Of a DNA stretch of 64,000 nt, positions 43,222 through 52,774 are shown piece by piece. The stretch is taken from positions 248,001-312,000 of the forward strand of contig NZ_FNAD01000001.1 in assembly GCF_900101745.1 (NCBI RefSeq), in the 5' to 3' direction. The translations under genes were made by a program, and so were the position numbers. The notes under the pieces were generated by a model. That model worked only from the letters and a program-made list of their open reading frames with translations. It did no database searches and had not been told where the DNA came from. Source of the stretch: Glycomyces harbinensis. GTDB taxonomy: Bacteria > Actinomycetota > Actinomycetes > Mycobacteriales > Micromonosporaceae. The stretch's first letter is position 1. Each line of letters starts with the position of its first letter.

Positions 43222-43866
43222 ATGGCTTCGGGCAATGCGCGACCGGGCAGGGCCGAGCGCCAAAGGCGCCACGCGGAGCGCGAGAAGCAGCGGGCGGAGG
43301 CCGCGCGGTTCCAGAAGCGCGTGACCTGGACATCGCTGGGGCTCATCCTCGCCGGACTGGTGCTGGGCCTCGGCGCCGGCGCACTGGGCGCGGCCGAGGT
43401 CTACCCGTACGAGCAGGCGATGACCGTCTCGCTGGCCGTCATGGCGGTCTTCGTCGGACTGGGGCTGTTGGTCGCCGCGTGCGCCGGCATGTACGTGATG
43501 GGCGGCTGGAGGGCGGCCCCGTTCGGCGCGGTCCTCGTCGCGGGCATCGCCGTGCTGGCCTGGGGCGTCGCCCAAGGCGACCGGGCGTGGCGCGATGTCG
43601 GCGTCGTCCTGCTCGCGATCTCCTGCGCCTCGTTCTGGGCGGTCCCGGCGCTGCTGTCGCCGCGTGCCGCGGCGAAGCCGCGCCGGCCGGCGACGACGGC
43701 GAAGTCGGCGGGCCTCGGCGGCGTGCTTCTCGCGGGCGCGCTGATCGCCGCGGTCGGCTACGCGACCGACCTGTGGTGGGTGCTGCTGTTCGGCGCGCTG
43801 GCGGTGGGCACCGCCGCGGGCGCGGGGATCGCCATGCGGGCGGAGGACCGCCGCACGAGCCCCTAG
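43222..43866 (+). CDS. Membrane protein of unknown function
   Basis: 214 residues from ATG 43222; GAAGGAG lies five bases upstream, and an ATG one codon earlier is also possible. A basic cytoplasmic stretch (RAERQRRHAEREKQRAEAAR, probably helical) precedes about six hydrophobic helices from residue 32 to 205. No domain was recognised. The stop codon is seven bases from the convergent end of a ROK gene, without a visible terminator. Confidence 0.7.
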   Translation: MASGNARPGRAERQRRHAEREKQRAEAARFQKRVTWTSLGLILAGLVLGLGAGALGAAEVYPYEQAMTVSLAVMAVFVGLGLLVAACAGMYVMGGWRAAPFGAVLVAGIAVLAWGVAQGDRAWRDVGVVLLAISCASFWAVPALLSPRAAAKPRRPATTAKSAGLGGVLLAGALIAAVGYATDLWWVLLFGALAVGTAAGAGIAMRAEDRRTSP

Positions 43867-43873
43867 GGCGTGT

Positions 43874-45100
43874 TCACAGCGCCGTGGGAAGCCTCGTGGT
43901 CACCAGGCCGACGTCGCTGAGGAAGCGTTCGAGCGCGATCGTGGCGATGCCGGTGGCGACGGAGTTGCCGCGCACCGTGGAGACCTCGATCGCCAGGCCC
44001 GCCGCCGCGTCGCCGGGGGACTCCTCGATCACGCGGCGGCGCACGGCCGGCACGAGGTGGCCGCCCAGCGCCCACGCGGTCCATCCGGTCAGCGTGATCA
44101 TCTCGGGATTGACGATGGCGACGAGGTCGGCGATCGCGGACCCGAGGTAGCGCGCGGTGAGGTCCATCGTCTCGCTCACGGCCGGGTCGGGCGAGGGCGG
44201 CTCCAGCGCGGCGGCCAGCGCCCCGATGAACTCGCGCTGCGTGGTCTCGGCGGCGAGCGGATGCGCGGGGGCGATCCCGGCGAGGGTCTGCTGAATGCCG
44301 GAGGCGCCGACATAGGCCTCGACGCATCCCTTTCGCCCGCAACGGCACTGGCGCCCGTCGAGGGCGAGGAGGCTGTGGCCCCACTCGCCCGCGAAGTTCG
44401 TGGCCCCGCGCAGGATCGTGCCTTCGAGGACGATCCCGGCGCCCACGCCGGTGCCGAGGTTGATGGTGATCATGCTGGCGTGCCGCCGGCCCTCGCCGAA
44501 CCACAGCTCGGCGGTCGCGATCGCCTTGAGCGGGTTGTCGATGACGATCGGCAGGTCGATGCGCTCGCGCAGCCGGTCGACGTGGGGCCAGGTCGCGTCG
44601 GGCACCACCGCCGACACGCCTCCCCAGCCGGCCATCCCGCCCGGCAGCGAGATGCCGACCCCGAGGACGTCGGCGCGGGCGACGCCCGCCTGCCCGATCG
44701 CGGCGTCGAGCGCGCTGACGATGCGGTCGACCACGTAGTCGGCGTCGTCGTCGTGCTCGTCGGCGGCGACCTCGGCGGAGGCGAGCTCGTCGAGCGCCGC
44801 GTCGAACACCGTCGCCCTGATGTAGGTCTCCGCGACGTCGACGCCGACGATCCGCCCCCGGTTCCCGTTGAGCCGCAACGAGGTCGTGGGCCGGCCGACG
44901 CGACCGCCGGTGCGCCGGGCCTCGATGACGAGGCCCCCTTCGATCAGGTCGCTCACCACGGTCGCGACGGTCGCGTTGCTCAGGCCCGTCACGCCGACCA
45001 GGTCGCCCCGGCTCGCCTCGCCCGCCAGCAGCAGCGCGTGCAGGACGTCGAGTCGCGACTCGCTGCGGATGTCACGTGAGGTGCGCCGGGTGACGGCCAT
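43874..45100 (-). CDS. ROK-family transcriptional regulator (copy 3)
   Basis: 408 residues: winged helix (GDLVGVTGLSNATVATVVSD) and a ROK domain with GVDVAETYIRATVF, NLGTGVGAGIVLEG, and the zinc motif CRCGRKGCVEAY preceded by GEWGHSLL, which contains the ligand histidine. It is the last gene of the minus-strand operon of CUT1 importer and GH35 beta-galactosidase, 27 bp behind the latter, and is the probable sugar-responsive repressor of that operon. GGAG precedes the ATG. Confidence 0.92.
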   Translation of the reverse strand: MAVTRRTSRDIRSESRLDVLHALLLAGEASRGDLVGVTGLSNATVATVVSDLIEGGLVIEARRTGGRVGRPTTSLRLNGNRGRIVGVDVAETYIRATVFDAALDELASAEVAADEHDDDADYVVDRIVSALDAAIGQAGVARADVLGVGISLPGGMAGWGGVSAVVPDATWPHVDRLRERIDLPIVIDNPLKAIATAELWFGEGRRHASMITINLGTGVGAGIVLEGTILRGATNFAGEWGHSLLALDGRQCRCGRKGCVEAYVGASGIQQTLAGIAPAHPLAAETTQREFIGALAAALEPPSPDPAVSETMDLTARYLGSAIADLVAIVNPEMITLTGWTAWALGGHLVPAVRRRVIEESPGDAAAGLAIEVSTVRGNSVATGIATIALERFLSDVGLVTTRLPTAL

Positions 45101-45127
45101 GTCGGCTCCAGGGTTCGCTACAGGGGT

Positions 45128-47710
45128 CTATTCGGGGGTGGGGGCGGCGGTCATGCCCGACAGGACCGGCCTTCCGTCTCCAATGGTCCCTCGCACGAGC
45201 AGCCGCACGCCACCGGTGTTCCAGGCGCCGGGCAGCCAGAGCCGCCCGGGGTCGCCGCCGGTGAACCGCGGCCGGTTCGCGTCGTCCGTCCAGACGCGTC
45301 CCAGCAGCTCGCCGTGCGCGAACGCGCTGACGCGCACCTGCGAGCCCTCGAACCGCAGCGACCGCCCGCCCGCGGGCACCAGCACGTCGATCCAGAACTC
45401 TTCGCCCGCTTCGAGTTCGAGCGGGAACGCAACGGTATCGCCCGCGCTCTCCCGCCCGGCGAGTCCGATGAGGGCGGTGTCGGGCTGCGGCTCGACCTGC
45501 CAGTCCCGGATGGCGTCGAGGCGCAGCAGCGCGGCGGCGCCTCCCGATCCGGGCCAGTGCGGCATGGTGACCGCCACGTCCCGTCCCTCGCCGGGGGCCA
45601 GGTGCACCCACGGGTCGTTCGGGCTGACCGTCCGGGACGCGCCGTCGACCGCGACCTCGCACGGCCTCTCCAGCCCGTCCAGGTGCAGTGCATGGTGACT
45701 CGTGCCGTCCACCGGCAGCGAACGCCGATAGGTCGCGGGGCGCCCGATCCGGGTGCTGCTCCAGCCGCCGAGGCTGCGCAGCGGCGCGGGGTCGCCGGCC
45801 CACTGGTCGCCGCCCTCGACGGTCCACAGTGCGCTGACGTCCTCGCTCGCGGCCACCGACCACACGCGGCCGAGGCCGCGCAGCGACCCGATCGCCAGGC
45901 CCGGCAGCCGAGTGTCGTCGAAGTTCGCGTGGCCCCACGTCTCGACCACGGCTTCGAACGACCCGGCGCCCGCCACGGGCACGCGCACCGTGGCGCCGAA
46001 GCGCGCGAACGTCTGCGCGGCGACGCCGTCGAACGCGAGGTCGACGATGTCGCCCGCGCCCTCGATGAGCAGTTCCGCGATGCCCTCCACCGAGGTCGCG
46101 TAGTGCGTGCGCCCGCGCAGGACGCCGACCGCTTCGGAGACCGGCGCCAGCTCATGCGCTTCCGTGCTCCCCGTCCGCGTCTCCAGCGCGAGGCGCACGG
46201 CCCCGCCGAGCGCTTCCGGTTCGCCGGTGACGCCGGTCGGCTCGACCGGACCGTCCGGGGCGTGCACGTCCTCCGGGTGCATCACCACGACTTCCCAAGC
46301 GGTGGAGCCGGACTGCACCGTGTATCGCTTCGGCTCGCCCACCGCGGGCGCGTCCAATTCGGCGACGATCGGCGTCTCGCCCTCGGTCGAGAAGACGACC
46401 GTGCTCGGAACCCTTGAGGCGAACCGGAGCCCGCTCTCGTCCGCGCCGACGAGATCGGCGCTCGCGAACCGCAGCACCCCCGGCAGGCCGAAGCCCGCGA
46501 GCGGCAGGCCCTGCACGATCAGCGCACAGGAGTGCGGCGCGAGCGCGATCGCGAACTCGCCGAGCCCGGTCGCGACCGATGCCGTGCCCGCTTCCCCGGT
46601 GAGGTTCGGAACGCCGGTGACCGTGCCGCCGCCGTCGAGGACGAGCCGCGACGGCGAAGCACTGGTCGCCACCGAGACACTGTGCACGCCTTCGGCTTCG
46701 GTGGTGCGAGCCTTGGCCAGCGCCGGGCCGAGCGTGCGGGTGAACGCGGTCAGGACGCGCGCCTCGGCCGTCTCCGGCCGCGCTTCACCCACAGGGGACA
46801 GATACCCGCCGAAGTCGTAGTCGTGGGTCATGAACCCGCCCGGGTCGCCCCAGTTGCCGACCGACGGCGTGTAGCCGAGGTCGTAGCCCGACGCCTGGAG
46901 GTACGGCGCGAGCAGCGTCGCGCCGCTGACCAGCAGTCGCCGCAGCGTCGTGTGGCTGCGGTTGGTCTCGGTGACCAGCAGCGGCAGGCCGCGCTCGGCC
47001 ACGAGGTCGGCGTACCGGCGGACCTCGGGCTCGACGAACGCGGACCGGTCGTCGGGGTAGAAGTTGAACGCGGGCGCGATCCCCTCGACCCCGCCGGTCG
47101 CGCCGACCAGGTCGCCCTGGCCCGCGCACGCGATGAGCGGCACGTCGATGCCGTGCCCGACCGCCATGTCGCGCAACGCGGTCATGTACGCGTGGCGGTC
47201 CTCGGTGTCGAAGAAGTCGAGCTCGTTCTCCAGCTGCACCGCGACGACGGCGCCGCCGCGGCCCCACTGCCGCTCGGCCAGGATCGGCATGGCCCGGTCG
47301 AACCAGGCCCGCACGTGGCCGAGGAAGCGCGGTTCGGCCTGCCGCAGGCCGATCTCCGTCTCGAGTCCCAGCCACGACGGCAGCGCCCCGCCGTCCCATT
47401 CGGAGCAGATGTAGGGGCCGGGCCTGGCGACGACCGCCAGGCCGGCCTCGTGCGCGAGGTCGAGGAACGCCGCGACGTCGCGCCGCCCTGCGAAGTCCCA
47501 CTCGCCGGGGGCGGTCTCGTGGAAGTTCCACGGCAGGTAGACGTCGATCGCGTGGTAGCCGGTCGCGCGCACCTGCGCGAGACGGGCCTCCCAGACCTCC
47601 CGCGGCAGGCGGAAGTAGAACAGGGACGCGCACAGCAGGGCTTCCTCGAGCCCGTCGAGCACGAGTCCCGCGGGGCCGAGCCGGACGGTCGCGGTGGACA
47701 GATCAGTCAC
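45128..47710 (-). CDS. GH35 beta-galactosidase, cytoplasmic
   Basis: 860 residues. The GH35 barrel shows VYLPWNFHETAPGEWDF, ARPGPYICSEWDGGALPSWL, the acid/base E163 in AVQLENELDFF and the nucleophile E248 in LLVTETN. C-terminal beta-rich domains follow, with a jelly-roll near the end. It removes terminal beta-galactose from oligosaccharides brought in by the importer encoded upstream. No signal peptide. The GTG start directly follows the stop of the permease gene. Confidence 0.92.
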   Translation of the reverse strand: MTDLSTATVRLGPAGLVLDGLEEALLCASLFYFRLPREVWEARLAQVRATGYHAIDVYLPWNFHETAPGEWDFAGRRDVAAFLDLAHEAGLAVVARPGPYICSEWDGGALPSWLGLETEIGLRQAEPRFLGHVRAWFDRAMPILAERQWGRGGAVVAVQLENELDFFDTEDRHAYMTALRDMAVGHGIDVPLIACAGQGDLVGATGGVEGIAPAFNFYPDDRSAFVEPEVRRYADLVAERGLPLLVTETNRSHTTLRRLLVSGATLLAPYLQASGYDLGYTPSVGNWGDPGGFMTHDYDFGGYLSPVGEARPETAEARVLTAFTRTLGPALAKARTTEAEGVHSVSVATSASPSRLVLDGGGTVTGVPNLTGEAGTASVATGLGEFAIALAPHSCALIVQGLPLAGFGLPGVLRFASADLVGADESGLRFASRVPSTVVFSTEGETPIVAELDAPAVGEPKRYTVQSGSTAWEVVVMHPEDVHAPDGPVEPTGVTGEPEALGGAVRLALETRTGSTEAHELAPVSEAVGVLRGRTHYATSVEGIAELLIEGAGDIVDLAFDGVAAQTFARFGATVRVPVAGAGSFEAVVETWGHANFDDTRLPGLAIGSLRGLGRVWSVAASEDVSALWTVEGGDQWAGDPAPLRSLGGWSSTRIGRPATYRRSLPVDGTSHHALHLDGLERPCEVAVDGASRTVSPNDPWVHLAPGEGRDVAVTMPHWPGSGGAAALLRLDAIRDWQVEPQPDTALIGLAGRESAGDTVAFPLELEAGEEFWIDVLVPAGGRSLRFEGSQVRVSAFAHGELLGRVWTDDANRPRFTGGDPGRLWLPGAWNTGGVRLLVRGTIGDGRPVLSGMTAAPTPE

Positions 47711-48643
47711 TTACTTCACTCCTGCACTTCCGCCTTGGAGGTTCATCTCGTAGAGGTACTTCTGGCCGAGGTAGTAGATCGCGATCATCGGCAGCGTCAA
47801 TATGATCGAGCCGACCATCACGAGGTTCCACGGCGGCAGCTGCATGGCGTTGCTCGTGGAGGTCATGTACTGCAGGCCGAGCGCGAGCGGCATGGACTCC
47901 TCGGAGTTGAGGTAGATCAGCGGGCCCATGAAGTCGCCCCACGCGTGCGTGAGCGTGAAGATCGCGATCGCGGTGAGGATCGGCCACATCATCGGCAGGA
48001 TGATCTTGCGGTAGACGCCGAAGTAGCCCAGCCCGTCCATCTGCGCGGCCTCGTCGAGCTCCCCGGAGATGCGGGAGACGAACTGCCGCACCAGGAACAC
48101 GTTGAACGCGTTCGTGAAGAAGTTCGGGATGATCAGCGGCAGATAGGTGTTGACCCAGCCGAGCTCCTTGAACAGCAGGAACTGCGGGATCATCGTGATC
48201 TGCGCGGGGATCATCATCGTGGCGAGCACGATCATGAACATGACGCCCTTGCCCGGCGCCCGCAGCCGCGCGAACGCGTAGCCCACGAGCGAGGACGACA
48301 GCACCTGGCCCACCGCCGAGAGCGTGGCGATGAGGACCGAGTTGAGCACGAACCGGCCCACGGGCAGCCCGGTGGCCGTGAAGACGTCGGTGAAGTTCGA
48401 CCACTCGAACTCGGTGGGGAAGACCGTGAACGCGTTCTGCGCGCTCGTCTGGTCGCTCGCCAGCGAGATCGAGATCATGAGGATGAACGGCACGAAGAAC
48501 AGCGCCGACACGACCAGCAGCACCGCGTAGGTCGCGGGCGAGGCCTTGAACACCGACAGCGTCCGCGTGCCCTTCTCGCCCTCGGCCCTGCGGCCCTTCC
48601 TGCGCCCTGCGACGTGCTCGGGGCTTTCGGCGGCGACCGCCAT
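47711..48643 (-). CDS. Sugar ABC transporter permease, MalG/CUT1
   Basis: 310 residues with six membrane helices from about residue 37. The EAA loop reads ELDEAAQMDGLGYFGVYRKI. A basic cytoplasmic N-terminus (GRRKGRRAEGEKG) precedes the first helix. The ATG shares a base with the stop of the MalF-type gene (TGATG). Together with it and the binding protein it forms an importer probably specific for beta-galactosides, judged from the GH35 gene. The ATPase is not in the operon. Confidence 0.92.
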   Translation of the reverse strand: MAVAAESPEHVAGRRKGRRAEGEKGTRTLSVFKASPATYAVLLVVSALFFVPFILMISISLASDQTSAQNAFTVFPTEFEWSNFTDVFTATGLPVGRFVLNSVLIATLSAVGQVLSSSLVGYAFARLRAPGKGVMFMIVLATMMIPAQITMIPQFLLFKELGWVNTYLPLIIPNFFTNAFNVFLVRQFVSRISGELDEAAQMDGLGYFGVYRKIILPMMWPILTAIAIFTLTHAWGDFMGPLIYLNSEESMPLALGLQYMTSTSNAMQLPPWNLVMVGSIILTLPMIAIYYLGQKYLYEMNLQGGSAGVK

Positions 48644-49614
48644 CAGCGCACCTCCGTCTCGTAGAAGACCCATTTGCGGGAGGTCCGGAACGCGATCACG
48701 GTGAACGTCATGATCACCAGGAACAGCAGCCATGCGACCGCCGAGGCGTAACCGAAGTGGTAGAAGGAGAACGCCTCCTGGAACAGCATCGTCACCATCA
48801 TCTGGCTGGCGTTGTCGGGCCCGCCCACGTTGTTGTTGGGCGCGAGGATGTAGACCTGCGAGAAGATCTGGAACGCTCCGATGAGGCCCATGATCAGGTT
48901 GAAGAAGATGACCGGCGTGATCTGCGGGAACGTGACCGCCCAGAACTGGCGCCAGGCGCTGGCGCCGTCGATCTCGGCGGCCTCGTAGAGCTCGCGCGGG
49001 ATGCCGTTCATGGCCGACAGGAGCAGGACCGTCGCGGCGCCCGCGCCCCAGACGGACAGGATGATCAGTGCGGGCTTGATCCACGTGGCGCTGAGCAGCC
49101 ACTGCGGGCCCTCGATGCCGAACCAGCCGAGCATGTCGTTGAACGGGCCCGACGGCGCGAGGACCATCTTGAAGACCATCGCGGTCGCCACGAGCGGGAC
49201 CAGCGTCGGCAGGTAGATGAAGGTGCGGAAGAGCTTGCGCCCGCGCACGCGCTTGTTGAGCAGGTTCGCCAGCCATACGCCGATGACCAGCCCGAGCGGC
49301 ACGGAGATCGCCGCGTAGAAGAAGGTGTTCCAGAGGGCCTTCCAGAAGATCGGGTCCTCGGTGAGCGCCTTGGCGTAGTTGTCCAGGCCGACCCATTCGG
49401 GCGGCGTGAACGAGTCCCATTCCGTCAGGGAGATGTAGACGGAGGCGATCATGGGGCCGAGCAGGAATCCGACGAATCCGATCAGCCACGGCGAGATGAA
49501 GAGCCAGAAGAAGAAGGCCTCCTTCTTGCGCCGCTTGGACATCTTGGGGCGACGCCTCCCGGCGCGGCGCGCGGGGCGCACCGCACCGGGGGCTTCGTCG
49601 ACGGTGGTCGTCAT
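48643..49614 (-). CDS. Sugar ABC transporter permease, MalF/CUT1
   Basis: 323 residues; six helices after a basic N-terminus (RRAGRRRPKMSKRRKK). The EAA loop reads ELYEAAEIDGASAWRQFWAV, and the segment after it (FPQITPVIFFNL) is the usual MalF pattern. It lies ten bases behind the binding-protein gene and is coupled to the MalG-type gene. Confidence 0.92.
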   Translation of the reverse strand: MTTTVDEAPGAVRPARRAGRRRPKMSKRRKKEAFFFWLFISPWLIGFVGFLLGPMIASVYISLTEWDSFTPPEWVGLDNYAKALTEDPIFWKALWNTFFYAAISVPLGLVIGVWLANLLNKRVRGRKLFRTFIYLPTLVPLVATAMVFKMVLAPSGPFNDMLGWFGIEGPQWLLSATWIKPALIILSVWGAGAATVLLLSAMNGIPRELYEAAEIDGASAWRQFWAVTFPQITPVIFFNLIMGLIGAFQIFSQVYILAPNNNVGGPDNASQMMVTMLFQEAFSFYHFGYASAVAWLLFLVIMTFTVIAFRTSRKWVFYETEVR

Positions 49615-49624
49615 CGGGATCGCC

Positions 49625-50896
49625 CTACTCGATGATCGACTCGAGTTGCGTCTGGACCTTGTCCAGCTCGGTCTGCGCGTCGCCGCCCTCGTTCCAGAAG
49701 GTGCCGAGGTTGTCGTCGAAGGCCGCCATCATCTCGTTCCACTCGGGGATGAACGGGGCCCGGATGATGAACTCGGAGGACTCGCCGAAGGCGCCCATGT
49801 TCAGGTCCTCGGGGGCCCACTCGGGGTGCAGGAACGCGTCGGACTGCTGCACTTCGAGGTTCGCGGGCACGTCGAGTGCGTTGTCGATGAGGACCTGCTG
49901 CGCCTCGACGTCGGTGAGGAGCTCGATGGCCTCGAAGGCCTTCTCGGGGTTCTCGCTGTCGCGGGTGACGGCGAGGCCGGAGCCGAAGCCGGTCACGGCC
50001 TGCTGCTCGTTCTGCCACATGGGGGCGATGCCCCAGTTGAAGTCGGCTTCGGCGAGGCCGATGATGCCCCAGAACCCGGTGGTGTTCATGGCGACGGTCT
50101 GCGCGGCGAACGCCTGGTCGCCGCCCAGGTCGGGACCCATGTCCGCGTACTCGGCGGGGGTGGGCACGACGTGGTCGACGTGCGCGAGGTCGTTGGCCCA
50201 CTGGAGCGCCTCGGCGACCTCGGGGGAGTTGGCGGTGGGCTGGCCCTCGTCGTCGATGATCTGCCCGCCGTTCTGGTAGGCGAAGCTCCACCACTGCGCC
50301 CACCATCCGGCGCCGCCGTAGCCCCACTGCTCGCCGGGGACCGTCAGCTGCTCCATGGCGGCGTGGGCGTCGTCCTGGGTCCACGCCGCGGTCGGGTACT
50401 CGACGCCCGCGGCGTCGAAGAGGTCCTTGTTGTAGAAGACCACCATCGCGCCCGAGCGGTCCGGGACGGCGAAGGTCTGGTCCTCGAAGGAGTACAGGTC
50501 GCCGGCGGGGCCGAAGCGCTGCTCCATGTCCAGGCCGGAGGACTCGATGTACTCGTCGAGCGGGACGAGCTGGTTCTTGGACGAGTAGGAGTTGACGTTC
50601 TCGGCCACCTGCATGATGTCGGGGCCGTCGCCGCCGGAGATCATGGTCTGGACCTTCTGCTCGTACTGGTCCGAGGGGATGAGCTGGAGCTCGATCTCGA
50701 TGTCCGGGTTCTCGGCCTCGATGAGGTCGACGCGCTGCTGGTACGTCTCCTTCTCGGCGTCGCCGCCCCAGACCACCATCGAGAGGGTCCCGTCGTCGTC
50801 ACCTCCACCGGAGCCGCAGGCCGTCAGGCCTGCCACGCCGAGTAGTGCCGTCGCGGCGATGCCTGCGCGCGTGTGCCAGCGAACCTTGTCCACCAT
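49625..50896 (-). CDS. Extracellular sugar-binding lipoprotein (CUT1)
   Basis: 423 residues. A lipoprotein signal with lipobox LTACGS ends near residue 26. The mature protein is a family 1 binding protein (TYQQRVDLIEAENPDIEIEL, GPDIMQVAENVNSY, VFYNKDLFDAAGVEYP). It begins the operon with two permeases, GH35 beta-galactosidase and ROK regulator, so a beta-galactosyl oligosaccharide is the likely ligand. An AAGGAGG site precedes the ATG. Confidence 0.92.
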   Translation of the reverse strand: MVDKVRWHTRAGIAATALLGVAGLTACGSGGGDDDGTLSMVVWGGDAEKETYQQRVDLIEAENPDIEIELQLIPSDQYEQKVQTMISGGDGPDIMQVAENVNSYSSKNQLVPLDEYIESSGLDMEQRFGPAGDLYSFEDQTFAVPDRSGAMVVFYNKDLFDAAGVEYPTAAWTQDDAHAAMEQLTVPGEQWGYGGAGWWAQWWSFAYQNGGQIIDDEGQPTANSPEVAEALQWANDLAHVDHVVPTPAEYADMGPDLGGDQAFAAQTVAMNTTGFWGIIGLAEADFNWGIAPMWQNEQQAVTGFGSGLAVTRDSENPEKAFEAIELLTDVEAQQVLIDNALDVPANLEVQQSDAFLHPEWAPEDLNMGAFGESSEFIIRAPFIPEWNEMMAAFDDNLGTFWNEGGDAQTELDKVQTQLESIIE

Positions 50897-50966
50897 GTCT
50901 TCCGCCTCCTTGCGGTCGGGGGGTCGACGCCGACGGGGCGTCGGCGCCTAGTTAAGACATGGATAA

Positions 50967-51019
50967 ATCTAACCTTTAGAAAAACGGTTGGACAAGATCG
51001 AAAGACGTTTCGTTTTCGA
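50967..51019 (-). promoter_or_regulatory. Promoter and candidate operator of the GH35 operon
   Basis: On the minus strand TTGTCC (50990-50995), 17 bases, TTAGAT (50967-50972). Directly upstream, TCGAAAGACG (50998-51007) and CGTTTTCGA (51011-51019) form an imperfect inverted repeat, and CCGTT/AACGG-type half-sites recur nearby. This sits in the 306-bp gene-free stretch 50897-51202, the AT-richest part of the region; the rest of that stretch shows nothing I can assign. The ROK protein of the operon is the natural candidate to bind here. Confidence 0.6.
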
Positions 51020-51202
51020 AATGAGACCGTTAACAAACGGACTTCCGAGACTCAAGATCGTTTTCCCTTGCGTCCCACCGACATCACCGTCAACCCCTGA
51101 GGCCCCGAGCGCCCCGGGCGTCCCGCCCGTCCGCCGGGAACGCGTCACGCCGCCTCGGGCCGCCCGCCCCGCCCGTGTGAGGGAAGTGAATGATGGCGAC
51201 TC

Positions 51203-51961
51203 ATGAGCGAACTTCCCTCCGATGCGCTCGCATGGACGGCCCTGGCGGTGGCCGCCGTGCTGGCCGGATTCTCCAAGACCGGGATCAGCGGCACCTCCTC
51301 GCTGTCGATCCTGCTGTTCGCCACGATGCTCCCGGCGAAGGAGTCCACCGGGGCGCTGCTGCCGGTGCTCATCGTCGCCGACCTGTTCGCGATCCGCTTC
51401 TACTCCCGGCACGTCGAGTGGCCGGTGCTCGCCCGGCTCGCCCCCTGGATCGTGATCGGCGTCGGGGCCGGGGCGGTCGCCCTGTGGTTCGCCGACGACG
51501 CCGCGATGCGCGTGGTCATCGGCGCGATCCTCCTGGCGATGCTCGCCCTCCAGATCTGGTCGAAACTCAAACCCAAAACGGACGATCCCAAGCCGCCCAC
51601 CGGTTTCGCCCGCCGGACCGCCGCCGCCGGGACCGGCATCGCGGTCGGCTCGACCACGATGATGGCCAACGCCGCCGGTCCGGTCATGGTCCTCTACCTG
51701 ATGCTCTCGGGCTTCCCGAAACTGCGCTTCCTCGGCACCATGGCCTGGTGCTTCTTCGCGGTGAACCTCTTCAAGGTCCCCTTCAGCGTCGGCCTGGGCC
51801 TCATCACCTGGACCACGCTGCTCACGACCCTCATCCTGGTGCCGGCGGTGGCCCTGGGCGCCTTCGCCGGCAGGGCCCTCGTCCACCGCATCGACCAGAA
51901 GCAGTTCGAGATCGCCACGCTGGCCCTCTCGGCCGTCGGAGCGGCCCTCCTGATCATCTGA
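51203..51961 (+). CDS. TauE/SafE-family (sulfite exporter-like) membrane protein
   Basis: 252 residues with about eight membrane helices. The family repeat is visible in VLAGFSKTGISGTSS near the start and TGIAVGSTTMMANAAGPVM in the second half. Members export sulfite, sulfoacetate or other small organic acids; the substrate here is unknown. The ribosome site before ATG 51203 is modest. Confidence 0.88.
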   Translation: MSELPSDALAWTALAVAAVLAGFSKTGISGTSSLSILLFATMLPAKESTGALLPVLIVADLFAIRFYSRHVEWPVLARLAPWIVIGVGAGAVALWFADDAAMRVVIGAILLAMLALQIWSKLKPKTDDPKPPTGFARRTAAAGTGIAVGSTTMMANAAGPVMVLYLMLSGFPKLRFLGTMAWCFFAVNLFKVPFSVGLGLITWTTLLTTLILVPAVALGAFAGRALVHRIDQKQFEIATLALSAVGAALLII

Positions 51962-52035
51962 CCGGAACCGGAGGCACCGAGCCGACGGCCCGCGGTCCAG
52001 CAGCCTCCAACGCGACCTACCCCTGGAGACCCGCC

Positions 52036-52620
52036 GTGCCGACGCCGCGAATCGCAACACTCCTGCACGACCCCGGACGCGAGTCCGCGTACGAGCAGTG
52101 GGGCGGCTGCGGCCGCCCCGTCCTGCTGCTCAACCGCCCCGAACACGACCGCTCCGCCTGGTGGCCCGTGGCCGCCGCCCTCGGCGACACCCACGCCGTG
52201 ATGGTGGTCGACCTGCCGGAAGGCCACCCACCGCCCGCCCTCGCCGAAGACCTCGCCCACATGGTCCTCCAGATGGGCACGCGCGCACCGGTTCTGGCCG
52301 GCCACGGCTCGGCGGCCCTGGTCGCCTCGGTGTTCGCCGCCCGGTACCTCGCGCACGCCGTCGTCGCGGTCGAGCAGCGCCTCGACGTCCGGGCCGACGG
52401 CGAACCGGACGCCGCCCTGCGCGAGATCACCGGGCCGCGCAAGCCGATCGACTGCCCGTACCTGTCGGTGTTCGCCGCCGAACCCGAACCGGGCTACGCC
52501 GCATGGCTCCGCGTACGCATCCCCAAGGCCCGCTGCGAGTCCTACGGCACGCCGGGGGAGTTCCCGCACCTGACCGCCCTGGACCGCTTCGTCGCCGACG
52601 TCCGGGGCCTCGCCGCCTGA
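52036..52620 (+). CDS. Small alpha/beta-hydrolase-like protein
   Basis: 194 residues from GTG 52036 (TGGAGA upstream). The layout VLLLNRPEHDRSAWWPVAAA, VMVVDLPEGHPPP and VLAGHGSAALVASVFA resembles the oxyanion strand, second strand and nucleophile elbow of an alpha/beta hydrolase (G-H-G-S-A, serine within it), but it is shorter than usual, with no obvious lid. The His near the end (FPHLTALDRFV) could complete a triad. Function unknown. Confidence 0.6.
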   Translation: MPTPRIATLLHDPGRESAYEQWGGCGRPVLLLNRPEHDRSAWWPVAAALGDTHAVMVVDLPEGHPPPALAEDLAHMVLQMGTRAPVLAGHGSAALVASVFAARYLAHAVVAVEQRLDVRADGEPDAALREITGPRKPIDCPYLSVFAAEPEPGYAAWLRVRIPKARCESYGTPGEFPHLTALDRFVADVRGLAA

Positions 52621-52774
52621 CTCCCGCCGCCGTCCTGCCGGTCTTCCGCCTTGCGACCGATCCCCTTCGCCAACAGACTGAGTCTGCTCGAATCGATTTC
52701 CAACACCCTTCCAAGGCGGACCGATCCAGCCGGGTCGGTGCCGTCGGCATCGGCGAAAGAAGGAGTCACCCTCC

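Noticed and set aside
43862-43880. Sequence resembling one IS5-type end (CCTAGGGCGTGTTCACAG)
   Set aside because: It resembles the first bases of the MITE end at 9921, but there is no second end nearby, and it is explained by the convergent stop codons of two genes. It is probably coincidence.
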